Notes: generated by a model not told the origin, from the sequence alone. Positions 1 through 10,973 are shown, counted from the stretch's first letter. The stretch: 64,000 nt of DNA from Anisus vortex (GCA_949126835.1 OX421499.1:8201026-8265025), one strand, 5' to 3'. Translations and numbers: made by a program.

Positions 1-124
1 AAAAATTATTAGACAGCATATAGACCTAGGCCTAAATAGGTCAGTGACACAAACTCACATGTTTTCAAATTGACCAATGGGGATCCGGGGGACACAAACA
101 CAATCTTTTTATATATATATATAG
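1..124 (-). mobile_element. Helitron-like TA-rich terminal segment, cut by window edge
   Basis: Read on the minus strand, this begins with a TA run followed by a GATTGTGTTTGTGTCC-like block, a GGATCCCCATTGG block and a TTAGGCCTAGG block. The same succession occurs on the plus strand at 14,923-15,010 and 56,612-56,720, nested in element E copies. It is a dispersed repeat end whose remainder lies left of the window. Assignment to the Helitron group is inference from the TC-plus-TA start and lack of inverted ends. Confidence 0.5.
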
Positions 125-685
125 ATTACAAATGACTTGAATATATTGGGAGTACTTTAGATTACCTTTAGCGTATTCTCATAACAATATGTAGAGGTAG
201 GTCATTGTTAATTATACAGGGATAAATTAAGTTACGTTCCTTACACATTGTGTCAACCATCTATATGTGAACCGCCTTGTTGTGAGTTATCTGTAGTGAG
301 ATTTTTTTTCTGTAAAATTCTTAATATTTGTCATATATTTTAGATTAATGCAATACTTGTATTATTGATTATTCCTGTTAACTAGGTTGGCCGCATAGCT
401 ATCTCATTATTATGAAAATTGTCATCTGTAAATCCCTTAAGGACATTGTAGGGAAAATGCATCTGTCACCTGACCCTTTGATGCTGCCACCTGGTGTGTT
501 TATAATACTGAAACCTTTTGAGGTATCTCCAATACATTCTTTGGATCATATGGGAAGAACTGGTCCTGACAATGTAGCACTGTCTTACTTTTATGTTAGG
601 TCGGTTAATGCTTCATTTATTTGATTTGTCTAATGTTTTGTAAAGTTTTAAATCATCAATTAGCTTTATTCTTAGCCTAGAGATT
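125..685. other. No gene recognised
   Basis: AT-rich sequence. A 70-codon open frame at 412-624 has no recognisable domain and no splice context I can defend. If the APRT gene extends leftward, this may be intron. Confidence 0.4.
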
Positions 686-775
686 ATATCCGTGTTCTTA
701 GTTGTATGTTAAATGCGCTCTCAGCTTACAATATGTTTTTTTGGCAGTGCTATACAAATTATTATTATTATTTGT
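686..775 (+). repeat. LINE 3'-tail fragment ending in ATT repeats
   Basis: Contains GTATGTTAAATGCGCTC, a TTACAATATG block, a GTGCTATACAAA block and then ATT repeats. It is the reverse complement of the tail at 15,676-15,745 and 57,388-57,460, where it follows LINE coding sequence. It is a dead, severely 5'-truncated LINE copy. Confidence 0.6.
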
Positions 776-825
776 TGCATTTTTGTTTAAATAATTGGAA
801 ATATGTTGATGCACCATTAGATTAC

Positions 826-2324
826 CAGACCTGTCTACCCTGGAAAAACGCTTGGAGTATTCTTGAGAAGGCTAAAGTGTACTTTTCCGAGGTCAAGTGT
901 ACTATGCAATAATAATTGTCATCTATCGCACCAATTATTCAAAATAATAGTCATTAAAATTTAAACAGTTGTTTCATTTAATGTTTAAAACAAGCAAAGA
1001 AAATCTGTTTTCAGGACAATTTAATAAATGTATGTTGAAAATGTTAACAAAATAGACAGCTGGTGTGTGTTCAATAATTTTTCTGTCCTTCTCAATTTGG
1101 TTAGCTCAGTTAGTTGTTTGGTCATGCTTCTTTAGACTCTGGTAGTATGACCCTTTCAGCAGTTTTAAGTCTTTATCATTAAGAGCCTTTACAGACTCCA
1201 AAATGCACACTGGCCGGGACTTGAGCACCAGAAGGCTCTCCATGGTCTGGTCAGACATTGAGGAACGCTGTGGTGTCCGTTTTTTTTCCTGACACATCTG
1301 AAAACACGTTCGCATTGGGCACTGCTGTGTGGTATGGTGAGAAGCCCCGGCATCACATTCGCCAAGTCTTCAAACATCAAGCTGTCAGTGTCTTCATGCT
1401 TCATTTCAGCAATAGAAAACCAATTCTGTCCTTGATGCACCTGACACATCAGTAGATTGATATAGGCAGACCTGCTCAGCAACTTTGTCTAGTGAGGTGT
1501 TGGTGACCAGGACAGGAAATCTGTTGATGATGAATTCCAGATTGCTGAACCTGCAAGACTCACTGCAATTTGACGTCTGCCACTTCTGCATGCATCAACA
1601 AGTCAACATCGACGCCACAGCCTTTGTCAGCACATCAGAGCACGACAGCGACAAGTTATTGTCAACAATGATGTTGCAATTCATTGCTTCTGCACAAGTC
1701 ACGTCACGCTGAAGTTGCTCCTCCCCAGCGACGGTCTCCGGCTTCACAAGAAAAGACCTAATATTTTGTGTAGGCCTAGACTTTTCTTTCTCAACAGCCA
1801 GTTTCTGGTGCGACTCCAATTTGTCATGTCTCTTACAGTCATAGAGCCCTCCGTGTCCCACCAAGAAGTCGATATGACAAATAGTGCAGTGTGCCGATGT
1901 GTCACTTATCAATGACACATGCAAGTACTTATATTTCATAGAATATTTATTTATAAACTTTTGCTTCCGAGCAGAATACATCTTCGCTTTTTTACTCGGA
2001 GCAGACTCGGAAGCTTCTTCGTCATCTGTTTCATGATTTCGTGCACGCTGTGTAAGTTTGCTGTCAACCATACTTTTGATCGCCGAATTTGGATATTTGC
2101 GAGAGAGGATAAAAAGGATATCAGGTCAAGGTCGTCGTGCCGTGTAACAAGTGAGGTATTGAAAGGTCGTCTAATTACCGAAAAGAATAGAAATAAAATG
2201 AAAAATTGCGAAATCATATTTTTTTTATTCAAGAAGTCGTATTTTTAAGACGCTCGGTGTAACAGCCGTATTTTGTATCCTAAAGCGTACGAAAATACGC
2301 CCAAAGGGTCAGGGTAGGCAGGTC
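826..2324 (-). mobile_element. hAT-superfamily DNA transposon, internally deleted
   Basis: The left end reads CAGACCTGTCTACCCTGG. The right end, inverted, reads GACCTGCCTACCCTG. The 8-bp sequence TAGATTAC sits at 818-825 and again at 2325-2332, exactly abutting the element, as expected for a hAT target-site duplication. The right terminus seems to have lost its last two bases. Inside, on the minus strand, are the two ends of a BED-finger hAT transposase. The element is about 1.5 kb, much shorter than an autonomous hAT, so it is a deletion derivative. Confidence 0.85.
1106..2071 (-). pseudogene. Broken hAT transposase (BED-type N-terminus plus dimerisation C-terminus)
   Basis: The minus-strand reading begins at 2071 with a 158-codon block rich in Lys/Arg containing a degenerate C2H-type finger (HCTICHIDF ... 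YDCKRHDKLESH), like the N-terminal finger of ZBED/hAT transposases. It then jumps to the C-terminal hAT dimerisation region, with IPHSSAQCERVF as hallmark near 1300-1340 and a MSDQTMESLLVLKS block after it. The C-terminal part is split over three frames: changes occur near 1420-1480 and in the T8 run near 1280. The catalytic middle, including the DDE residues, is missing. It cannot encode an active transposase. Confidence 0.8.
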
Positions 2325-2332
2325 TAGATTAC

Positions 2333-3304
2333 GTTAATCAGTGTTGACTGTAGAGTTCTCTTTGATTGATGTCGTGCTCCCCAATACTGTAAGACCTGCT
2401 TCCCATCTACCTTGATCATTTTGTTTGTTTTTACTTACTTCACTTTCTCACAATTAAAACCTCCACCACATCTCTTGACTTCAGGCAGTTGATACCTGCT
2501 AGATTTTTTTTGGATACCCACTTAAAAGGGTCGTCTCATGGTTGAAGGGCATTTCTACTGACCTTTTTGCTGAACCACTAGCCTGCTAATATGTGAAGTT
2601 ACCCCAAAAATGGGTACAGAAGTTTGTAAAACAGATTTTTCAATAAATGCAAAATAATGTTAAAAAAGCACCTTATGTTGTTGTTTTATTAGATTATTAT
2701 TTTATTGTAATGTTGAATGCTTTAACTTGTAGGTGTACAATTTTCAAACTAAAATTATTTTTAGAAATTACTTTAAAAAATCTGTTTTTATGCAACTTTT
2801 CAGTAAAATCGGTAAAATGTTTTCTAAGGATAAAATTGTTTAAAAGTCAACTAAATATTATTTAAAATATTTAAACTGAATATGAGTGTGTTTTCTAAGT
2901 TTGACGGTGATTAGTTAATATTTATTTATTCTAGTAATAATACTAATATTTAATTATCGGTTGCAATGCTAAATTGTAAAAAATCAGCACTCTATTTTAT
3001 TTTAATTTTTCTCCAAAACAACTTTACTTACCTTTACTTATGTAATTTAGAATAACTTTTGATCTAGTTATTAATGGATTTTAGAAACTTTTTCACCAAT
3101 GTATAGATAACTGAAATAGCTTTTATTGAAAACGCAAAACTAATATATCTTACTTTGCCTACTTCAGTTACTTCAGTACCATTCCGTGGGGCTGCATCAC
3201 ATATTTTATTATGTTTTTTTGTTAAAGCGTTTGTAAAGCTAAAGAGTAAATATAGTCAGGCAGTTGATGTTAATTTCTTTATTGTATTGTTTTTTTTTTT
3301 GTAG
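2333..3304. other. AT-rich noncoding DNA, probably APRT intron
   Basis: No coding signature on either strand. It ends in a T-rich tract and a TTGTAG acceptor immediately before the APRT exon at 3305, so at least the right part is likely intronic. Earlier APRT exons (the LDSRGF region) were looked for and not found. Confidence 0.45.
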
Positions 3305-4586
3305 GACACTTTTGAGGTTCAGAAAGACTCTGTTTCACCAGGTGATAAAGTTGTCATAATTGATGATCTCCTAGCCACTGGAGGTAAAATCTGTTGTCAT
3401 TATTGCTGTAAGGTGGCTGGCAAGGGGGGGGGAGGGGGGAAAGAAGACAAGGACAGAAGTTTGAGCTAAGGTCACTTCCTCAAACCTTGCCTGCATAACA
3501 TGCATTGGCCTGCCGGCTCTAATAGAGTAATCTCAGTTGGGGGATAAAATTGAAGTTGACTCTCGGGTGGCATCTCTCAGGCATCGGGTTGCATCTCTCA
3601 GGCATCGGGTTGCATCTCTCAGGCATCGGGTGGCATCTTTCAGGCATTGTCCATGAGCTCTTTTGGGGACTCAACAAAGGTTGTCATTTTTTGATGATAT
3701 CATAGCTACTAGAGCAAAAATCAGTTGTGTCCTCTTTTTTATTCTTATAAAACACTTTGAGATCATTGTACTAAAGTTAAGTTAATTTTGTTCTTTTTAT
3801 TTAGTCAGTAAGTAATTAAATGAGCCTTGGACCTGCTAATAATGTCCATAATTTAAATCTTTGTTTCACTGATTTGCTAGTTTAAAAAAAAGTTATTTTG
3901 TATTTGTTAGAAATGCTCTAATTAAGGGGTGTACAATTTGCAGCCCTCCAAGCCTTTTACTGTGGCTCCCACAGAACATCAAACAGCACTTTTTAAATTC
4001 ATTATATTGTTAAGAAAAGTACCCTTCCGACCAAATTGATCATAGGGCTGGTGCAGCAGTGTTCATCAATTTCTGTGGCCTCAACATACTAGAAGATTGT
4101 GTGGCCAGCACAATGTCTAGATGCCTTTACTTTACCCCCAACTAATGTCAGGTATCCATCAGAGCTGGATAGACTCAGGGACACCTTCCAGTATCGGGAA
4201 CAAATCCTTGCCTTCACCAGGATTTGAAGCACTCTAACCAATTGTGCTGCCCCTCAGCCAACATGCCCATATTTTTGTATTGATACTGTAAGTAAATTTC
4301 CCGAATGTATCAACTTCCTTATATACAGCCCAGTGACAAAAAAATGTTGTATCCCTCTGATCTCTAATTAATTTCCTTATGTTAAAAATTGTGGATACAT
4401 AATATGATAATGTTAACTTGACCCTGCTGTTTTTTCCTCTCAGGTACTATGAAAGCAGCCTGCGACCTGATGGTCAAACTGAATGCTGATGTGCGCCTGT
4501 GCTTGGTCATAATTGAGCTGACTGCTCTCCGAGGCAGGGACAAAGTGCCAAGACCTGTTAGGACTCTGATCACCTTTGATGACTGA
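3305..4586 (+). CDS. APRT: Adenine phosphoribosyltransferase, last two exons (3305-3383 and 4444-4586)
   Basis: APRT converts adenine and PRPP to AMP in cytosolic purine salvage. The first visible exon (79 nt) encodes [20 protein letters not shown] then DLLATGG. This contains the PRPP-binding loop of type I phosphoribosyltransferases, [12 protein letters not shown](T). A GT donor follows at 3384. The next exon starts after CAG at 4444 and restores the Gly codon across the junction (phase 1). It encodes the C-terminal [12 protein letters not shown] region, an [12 protein letters not shown] block typical of APRT, and stops at TGA 4584-4586. Together they give about 73 residues, roughly the last 40% of a 180-residue enzyme. 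N-terminal exons, with the adenine-binding residues, are not in the window as far as I can see. Splice sites are canonical and no break is seen. Confidence 0.88.
3570..3653 (+). repeat. 21-bp tandem repeat in APRT intron, four units
   Basis: Units start with GCATCTCTCAGGCATCGGG at 3570, 3591, 3612 and 3633, a strict 21-bp spacing. The last unit differs by a C-to-T change in the CTCTC block. It is a short intronic minisatellite. Confidence 0.8.
4021..4256 (-). repeat. tRNA-derived SINE in APRT intron
   Basis: Minus-strand copy of the family seen best at 26,036 and 32,325. Shared blocks are the CCAAATTGATCATAGGGC 3' part, TTTCTGTGGCC, GATTGTGTGGCCAGCACA, CTTTACTTTACCCC, AATGTCAGGTA, GAGCTGG and ACTCAGGGACACC. 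The tRNA-like head at the right end is degraded. Confidence 0.75.
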
Positions 4587-5079
4587 TCCTAGGGTTTCTT
4601 TTTGTAAACAAAGAGCTCTTTTTGTTTTGTTGCAGTATAGATAAAGAAATATTATTATTTGTCATCAACACTAGTTGTGGCATTGTTTCTTTTCAAATAT
4701 AACTTTTGTATCACTGTTATGTAAATTTTTTAATGTTATTTTTTGAATTTTTCCATTGAGAAATTGAGATTTACTACTATGAGATTGTGTTGAAAGGGTA
4801 AAGATATTGAGAAATTGTATATTTTGTTCATTCAAAAGTCTTCCAATCAAAGCCTAAATTTTCTTCATTTTGGTTTAAAAAAAATATTTTTAAACATTTG
4901 TTATCCTTGCATTATTTACTGTATCTTATTGTTAACCAAGTTTCAGTCTTGGTTTGTTCAACATCATTGTATTAGAAAATATAGCTTTTTGTGTGCTTTA
5001 GTTTTGTATGCTTTTTAATTCATGATACCAGCCCCTTTTATCAAGTCCTCAAACACACTTAAAAAAGTAGATCTAGCAA

Positions 5080-5916
5080 ATGGAAGAAGTCGTTGTTGGG
5101 CCAACAAAGGTCCCATATAAAGTGGCATTACTTGCAGGTGGAGTGGCTGGCACTTCAGTGGACATCATACTATTCCCACTAGACACCATCAAGACTCGCC
5201 TGCAGTCGGAGGCTGGGCTCATCAAGTCAGGTGGTCTCAGGGGGATTTACTCCGGCCTCCTTTCAGCCGCCCTGGGCTCTGCTCCAGGTGCTGCCTTATT
5301 TTTCCTGGCTTATGAGACAACCAAAAGCGCCTTCGGCTCTGTTGGGGGTCACGAGGGCGTCAGGAGCATCACACACATGGCGGCAGCAATGCTGGGGGAA
5401 GTGACGGCCTGCCTGGTCAGGGTTCCAGTCGAGGTGGTGAAGCAGAGGACGCAGGTTTTCAGCACCGCCTCATCTTTGCAGTCGTTCCGCTTCACATTGC
5501 AGTCGGAAGGGTTGCGGGGCTTCTACCGGGGCTACTCCAGCACTGTCATGCGGGAAATCCCTTTCTCCGTCATTCAGTTCCCGCTGTGGGAGCTCATGAA
5601 GTCAAAAGTGTCTGAGAGATCTGGCCAGCCCATCACAGCCTGGCAGTCCTCCATATGCGGTGCCATAGCTGGCGGGACGTCCGCCGCTCTCACTACTCCC
5701 CTGGATGTTGTAAAAACCAGGATTATCCTGGCAGAGAAAGGGTCTGTCGTTGCCAAAGGTCACATAACATTCGTTTTAAAACAAGTCTTTCGAGAGAAAG
5801 GCTTTGCAGGCCTATTTTCTGGCATGCTGCCAAGAGTTATATGGATTTCTATTGGTGGCTCTATTTTCCTAGGTGTTTATGAAAAGGTGAGAATTCTGGC
5901 CTCCTCAGTTTTGTGA
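5080..5916 (+). CDS. SLC25A26: Mitochondrial S-adenosylmethionine carrier (SLC25A26/SAMC type)
   Basis: This is a six-helix inner-membrane carrier of 278 residues, the usual family length (human about 274). SLC25A26 imports SAM into the mitochondrial matrix in exchange for S-adenosylhomocysteine, supplying RNA, protein and ubiquinone methylation. Three tandem carrier repeats are visible with signatures PLDTIK (33-38), PVEVVK (116-121) and PLDVVK (207-212). SAMC-specific context includes GGVAGTSVDIILFPLDTIK, GEVTACLVRVPVEVVKQR and FYRGYSSTVMREIPFSVIQF. The ATG at 5080 is preceded in frame by TAG two codons upstream, so the start is firm. The frame runs to TGA with no intron, which is unusual because vertebrate orthologues have many exons. 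The coding region is GC-richer than its surroundings. A polyadenylation-type AATAAA lies at 6495. Either an intron-less host gene or a retrocopy that is still open. Confidence 0.92.
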   Translation: MEEVVVGPTKVPYKVALLAGGVAGTSVDIILFPLDTIKTRLQSEAGLIKSGGLRGIYSGLLSAALGSAPGAALFFLAYETTKSAFGSVGGHEGVRSITHMAAAMLGEVTACLVRVPVEVVKQRTQVFSTASSLQSFRFTLQSEGLRGFYRGYSSTVMREIPFSVIQFPLWELMKSKVSERSGQPITAWQSSICGAIAGGTSAALTTPLDVVKTRIILAEKGSVVAKGHITFVLKQVFREKGFAGLFSGMLPRVIWISIGGSIFLGVYEKVRILASSVL

Positions 5917-6749
5917 TGGTAGAAAAAAAATCATCATGCTCAAATAGGGTTCAAAGGCCCTCCTTGATCGCAGTCGAAGGCACCAATAATGTCTGTTCAG
6001 AAGACATGGCTGCTGGTGTGGCATCCTTGACACAAGTGATCAAGGGGAATAATCTGTCGAAACAAAAGTGTCAGAACAGACACAAGAAGTGTCTGTGTAC
6101 TTCGTGATCAAAGCTTGTGCTGTACAAAGTAGAAAAACTCTTTCTTTTTCCTTAATTATTCAAGACTGAAATCCTAATCAAATTAAGATGAAATTCCATT
6201 TTTTATAGTTAAGTTGCTCATTTTATGATTATCAAATTTGTAAAAACGCACCTTTATATTTTTTTATAATGGGACACTTTTGTTTCTATGTTATGTTTTT
6301 TTATGGTTGTGGTTTTGGTAAGCTCTTGGTCAGTAGACCACCACGTGAACTAAAGATTCAGTCAGAAATAGATAAATAGATTCTATTCTATTCATCAGAT
6401 AAAATCTTGTTAGTTAAGACAGGGGTGGGCATTGAATTAGACTTTGAAGTTGTGGTGCTTCAACTGACATTTGAGTTCCCAAAGCTGCCTAACAAATAAA
6501 ACTATTTAAATCTACAACTTGAAGTCCTTTTTTTAAATTCCTAGAAACGGATTGTCAGTCAAAAAATGTTAATCAAGCAGAGTTTTTTTTTTGTTGTGTG
6601 ACTTATTTTGGTTTTCAATTTTTTTTTTTACTGTTCATCAGTGCTTTTTTTAATCACTGACCACATAAGGGTAAAGCTTTGCGGTGAATAGTAAACTATT
6701 ATTGGCCCACATGTGGCACATTATGTGGGACGGATTGCAAAAGTCTGTT
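5917..6749. other. 3' flank / probable 3' UTR of the carrier
   Basis: Noncoding AT-rich DNA with an AATAAA at 6495-6500. No poly(A) tract or flanking direct repeat was recognised that would prove retroposition of the upstream gene. Confidence 0.4.
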
Positions 6750-6757
6750 GTCTAGGA

Positions 6758-6937
6758 AAGTGGTCGTCAGCCTTTGGCACGTGGAGCAATTTTCAATGGC
6801 ACGCAAAAGACCTCTAAAAATACAATTCATGTGTCTTCTACAAGAAAAGAGCAAGGATGACTTTAAAACTGTTGACAAGCTGAATGAATTAGAAATACTA
6901 CAATGGCACACTGTTGTCAAAAGCGTGCCGAACCCTG
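6758..6937. mobile_element. Short hAT MITE with 8-bp target duplication
   Basis: GTCTAGGA occurs at 6750-6757 and 6938-6945, flanking a 180-bp body. The ends resemble the GGTCGGCAACC type ends of other copies here (GTGGTCGTCAGCC at left; GTGCCGAACCCTG at right). The interior shares the GGCACGYNRAGC and CTGAATGAATTAGAAAT blocks with the copies at 18,375 and 36,621. Confidence 0.85.
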
Positions 6938-6945
6938 GTCTAGGA

Positions 6946-8250
6946 GAAGCCTAAAATACTACAATAATAGCAGAAAGTGCTGTATTTCCTAAAACAATTT
7001 TAGTCATTAAGCTGTTTTAAAGACTGTATTGTCGTTACCCTTGATAACATATACTAGAAAACAGTGAGCTAAGCTCGCTCCCCATCTTTCTTAAAATTTG
7101 TGGAAAAAAATACAAACAACAGGTTCTTGTTTACCAGTAATTTGCATTAAATAACCAAAAAATTTGGTAAATGTTTGTCTTGCAAAAGTTCATCCCTCCC
7201 CCAGGAAAAAAAAACAATCCTGGGTTTTGCTTCTTGTAACCTCATTATTCCATGAGTTAAAATATTGTTTCAATGCTGGAATCACAAGCAGGTGATATTA
7301 ATTTTTGTTTCTTATGTTATTTGGAACGGTATCTAATTTTGATATTTTTTTTTGTATTTTGTGATATTATTTTTTGCACCATTCTGGAAGCTTGCAGTGA
7401 GCATAGTAGCATCTGAGGTAATCTCAGGCCCCCAGCCCTTATGGGCAACAGAGAAAAAGTAGTCACACTGAGTTTAATTTTAATTAAGCCCCTGCTTGCT
7501 GTTCATTCTGACAGTGGTGCGGGTACCAATCTGCCTGTAAAATAGTTTTTTCTCTACTGGAGTCTTAAAACAGATCACTCAAAGCTGTGTTTGGCTATAA
7601 TTTATCTTTTTTTTTTTTGCACTTACAGCAGTCTATTCAAAAATAAACATAATTTTAATCATTTACTTTGGGCATTATATTTGGTTTAAAGGTTTGCTGC
7701 CAATGTTTTGTTGTGTTCAATTGCTTCTTTTTAATCATTATTAACCAGAGCTGCATATTAGTTAAAACATTTGTGTAATGAACACCCATTAATTCTCTTA
7801 ACACTTTACACTGGATACATTAAAACAGATGTGTTTTTTTTTTACTGTTCCCTGGAAAGTGGTGTGAGAGCAAAGTGTCTTTCTAAAAGCATTTAGCTCT
7901 ATTTAAAAGCTTCCCCAACCCTCCGCCCCCAACCCAGGACCACAGGCCACACAGATATCACAGGTACTCTTTTTTCATCTTGACATGTGATGGGATTGCA
8001 TAGCCATCAACAGCTTCCTCCTGACCTAAATCACTAATGGTGACCAGACCTGGGCTTAGAACATGTTGGGTGGAGGGGTCAACTTGACCTTTGTGATGAT
8101 AATTACATCAAATTGAGCGGGAATAAAATCAAAATGCAGTCATTATACAACCTATGGAATTCAGAAGTTAAGTTATAATTGTATCTTTGTATTATTACAC
8201 AATAATAATTATCATTGCATGTTTAAATTTATTAAAAGATATAACATATA
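6946..8250. other. No gene recognised
   Basis: AT-rich DNA with several T and A runs. No open frame with a recognisable domain and no clear repeat boundary was seen. Confidence 0.4.
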
Positions 8251-8254
8251 TTTA

Positions 8255-8325
8255 TTGTCGTTTTGTTTTTATGAGCGCGCTGAGCATGCTTGCATTAGCA
8301 TGGAGTGAGGCGCTATTTGACTTGG
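8255..8325 (+). repeat. LINE 3'-tail fragment
   Basis: Reverse complement of the AGCGCCTCACTCCATGCT / AGCATGCTCAGCGCG block that forms the 3' end of a LINE at 15,285-15,350, 56,995-57,055 and 37,380-37,430. Only the tail remains here. Confidence 0.65.
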
Positions 8326-8473
8326 TTTCTTGGTATCTCTCTGTTTTGTTATGTTTTCTTTTAAACTAATTATAAAATATCATTGTTATATAGAGTTGTA
8401 TAGTGTACAGTATACTAAAGAAATATTTCCTTAACTATATGATACGGAATGTGTGTGTATATATAATATCGGG

Positions 8474-8492
8474 GTGACCGATCTGAGATCGG
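8474..8492 (-). other. Candidate Helitron 3' hairpin
   Basis: GACCGATC and GATCGGTC form a perfect 8-bp stem around a 3-nt loop. On the minus strand it is followed by ACCCC, and it lies about 280 bp downstream of the decayed Helitron frame. The 3' ends of the three element E copies carry ACCGATC-gaat-GATCGGT followed by CACCTGG, a very similar structure in the same position. Confidence 0.55.
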
Positions 8493-8763
8493 TCTTTATA
8501 GGCTGAAATTAATAATAGAAATGTCAATCATTAAAATACTAATATTTTGAGAATATATGATACATTTCTTTAACATCGAAGATCTTCAAAACAATAGAGA
8601 AATAGTTATTGTAAATAATAAAATACATGAAAATAATTCGCTATTTACAGGGGCATATTTAATCAGATGTAATCCTACAAATGCATCTTCTTGTCCATTA
8701 CAATACCTTTTGCTTCAATATATTATAATCTGCTTTAGGGGCTTTCAAAAGAACAATTACTTA

Positions 8764-9470
8764 GTGATATAGTTCAATAAAGCTGTTGGATAAAGGTGCA
8801 TTAAATATAAGACGCACATACGGTGGTGCATTTCCTTCTTCAGTAGCACGAAGGTTGACCTCTTCTTCCAATTCTCTCATCATCATGAAAGCTTGTGCAA
8901 AATGGTTGCTTGATCTGATGATATGTTCCAATAAATTGATTAGAGATTGACTGATTTCATGATTGAGTGGATGTTTCAGTCGCTTGATGACGGCGTCATC
9001 TGAATCTAAGAAGTACATCTGTCCGTATTATGGACTTTCAAATTCACCCATAACATTTTGTGTTGGATGTACTGCCATATTCATCTTATGGTACGCTTGT
9101 CTTTGACTGGCTTACTGTCGCTTGAGTTCCAACCTTTCTTTTCGTTTATCTAGTGTTTCATTTTCTAATTGCTTTGCCCTGCGACGACTCAGATCATCTT
9201 CACTTACATCTGCAGTTTCCTTATCTATTTTTTTTTCTACCCTCTCTTTGTTCATCCAATTGTATTTTTCGTTCATCTGAAGTTTCCTCAACTAGTTGTT
9301 TTGTCCTCCGCTTTCTTTTTTCTACCAATCGTCTTTCTCGTTCTTTTGGAGTTCCCTCCTCTAGTTGTTTGTCCTACGCTTTCTTTGATAATCCAATCTC
9401 GCTTCTGTCGCATCTATAGTTTCCTTTTCTAGTTGATGTAATCTACACATTTGTTTATTCTTTAATTGTT
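8764..9470 (-). pseudogene. Decayed Helitron replication protein, N-terminal part
   Basis: Read on the minus strand from about 9470 downward, three or more Arg/Glu-rich repeats of about 23 residues appear (LEEGTPKERERRLVEKRKRR, KQLVEETSDERKIQLDEQ, KQLENETLDKRKERLELKRQ). Such repeats are typical of the N-terminus of animal Helitron proteins. Next come YGQMYFLDSDDAVIKRLKHP and an 85-codon open stretch (8761-9018) with IRSSNHFAQAFMMMRELEEE and PPYVRLIF, matching the Helitron-like N-terminal domain. Frameshifts and at least two in-frame stops (before YGQM and after LELKRQ) break it. The Rep HUH motif and helicase are absent. Family assignment is from remembered patterns, not a search. Confidence 0.7.
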
Positions 9471-9881
9471 GATCGCATGTTTCTGCTAATTCTGTGTTAA
9501 TAAATTCTGAAACGTGAGTTTGGCTGCTCTGTTTGGCTTCATATTTGTATCCACTGAATCATTTATATGTGAAGTCATGCAAGAAATACTGTTTTGTTAA
9601 ATAATGTCTGCTTCTGCACTATCAAGTTTAAAATATGATTCTTTTTTTTTCGTCCGCCATGCATTCTCCTGAAGTTGTAAATGTCATAACTTTAAAGACT
9701 GTATACTTTACTTACCATATCAACTATGCAATTAACAATATAAATTATAATTTATTCCTCAACTTTAATATCAACCAAATTGTTTAATGTGCTGGAAAGG
9801 GTTAAATTAACTTGGACTCTTTCAAACGTATAAACTATCAAACACATCTTACCCCATGTAATTATTTACACCATAGGTTCT

Positions 9882-10965
9882 CAACCTTTTTCGGCTCACC
9901 GCCCCCTTTTACAATATATTTCCGCTCACCGCCCCCCTTCCTTCCGCCCATCTGGGCTATAGTTTCCGCAATTTTTTTAGGCGGACTAAACTTTTTGTGT
10001 GATTAATTATCTTTAAAAAAACTGAAAAGGAAACATATTCAATTGTAAGAATTAATAGATAAAAAAATTGCCTTAACAAAAGGTTTAAATAAATCAATAT
10101 TAATGCGAATACTTTGCCTGGTGTGTTGCTAGCAATATGTTTTCTTTTTTTGTTTCAATTTTGGTTGCAAAAGCCCTAAGTCTAATAATCAGTAATATTT
10201 CTTATATTACAAAACAGAACTTGTTCGGCATCACTATTGAACCAAATGTGGAAACATTTTTTAGTTAAAGGGAGATAATTCGCCCGTTTTATTTGATCTA
10301 ATATTTTTGTTTTTTCTTTCTTTTATAAAAAATAAATTTCTTACAATTTATAACTTTGAAATGATCAAACTGTAAAAAGTATTTGAAAATTATATAAATA
10401 TTATATGACTGAAGAATTTATATGTATATTTTCAAGCATTACAATAACTACCCAGGGTGTATGATTACTACTTTTCTATACCACTTAAAATATTACGTCA
10501 TTCTTTTAGTATGATTAAAACACTTTAAGGACATCTCGGTTAAACTGAGATCAAAATATCATTAATATTAGCAGATTTTAGGGGACAGTGATCGGTCAGC
10601 AAAGGTTGACAGTCCGGTGAACCAACCACAGGACCAGCTAGCGGCACACATTATTGGTCAAATACTGACCGCTACTTTTTCGAAAAGTCACTGCGATTCC
10701 GATTTCGTATTAAATATAATAATATTATTAATATGTGGGCATACTTTTGGGGGATATCAGATATTTAGCAGCACTTGCGTTTACAATATTTACATCACAT
10801 TTCATCCTCCAAAAACAAATCGATTCAAATAGCTGAGGTTATTAAAATATATCAGGTACGTTTGTACCGCCCACTTGCCCTGCATCGCCCCCGGGAATGT
10901 CAGCGCCCCCCAAAAGCTTCTCACCGCCCCCCGGGGGGCGATATCGCCCCCGTTGAGAATCTATG
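9882..10965. mobile_element. Non-autonomous hAT element with GC-rich terminal palindromes
   Basis: The left end CATAGGTTCTCAACC and the right end GTTGAGAATCTATG are inverted. ATTTACAC flanks both sides (9874-9881 and 10,966-10,973), an exact 8-bp target duplication. The terminal ~60 bp on each side carry CACCGCCCCC-type blocks, including CCGGGGGGCGATATCGCCCC at right. The interior is AT-rich with no transposase. It resembles hAT families starting CAGTGGTTCTCAACC. Confidence 0.88.
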
Positions 10966-10973
10966 ATTTACAC

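Noticed and set aside
412..624. 70-codon frame as an upstream APRT exon
   Set aside because: Does not contain the LDSRGF or adenine-binding motifs and lacks suitable splice sites.
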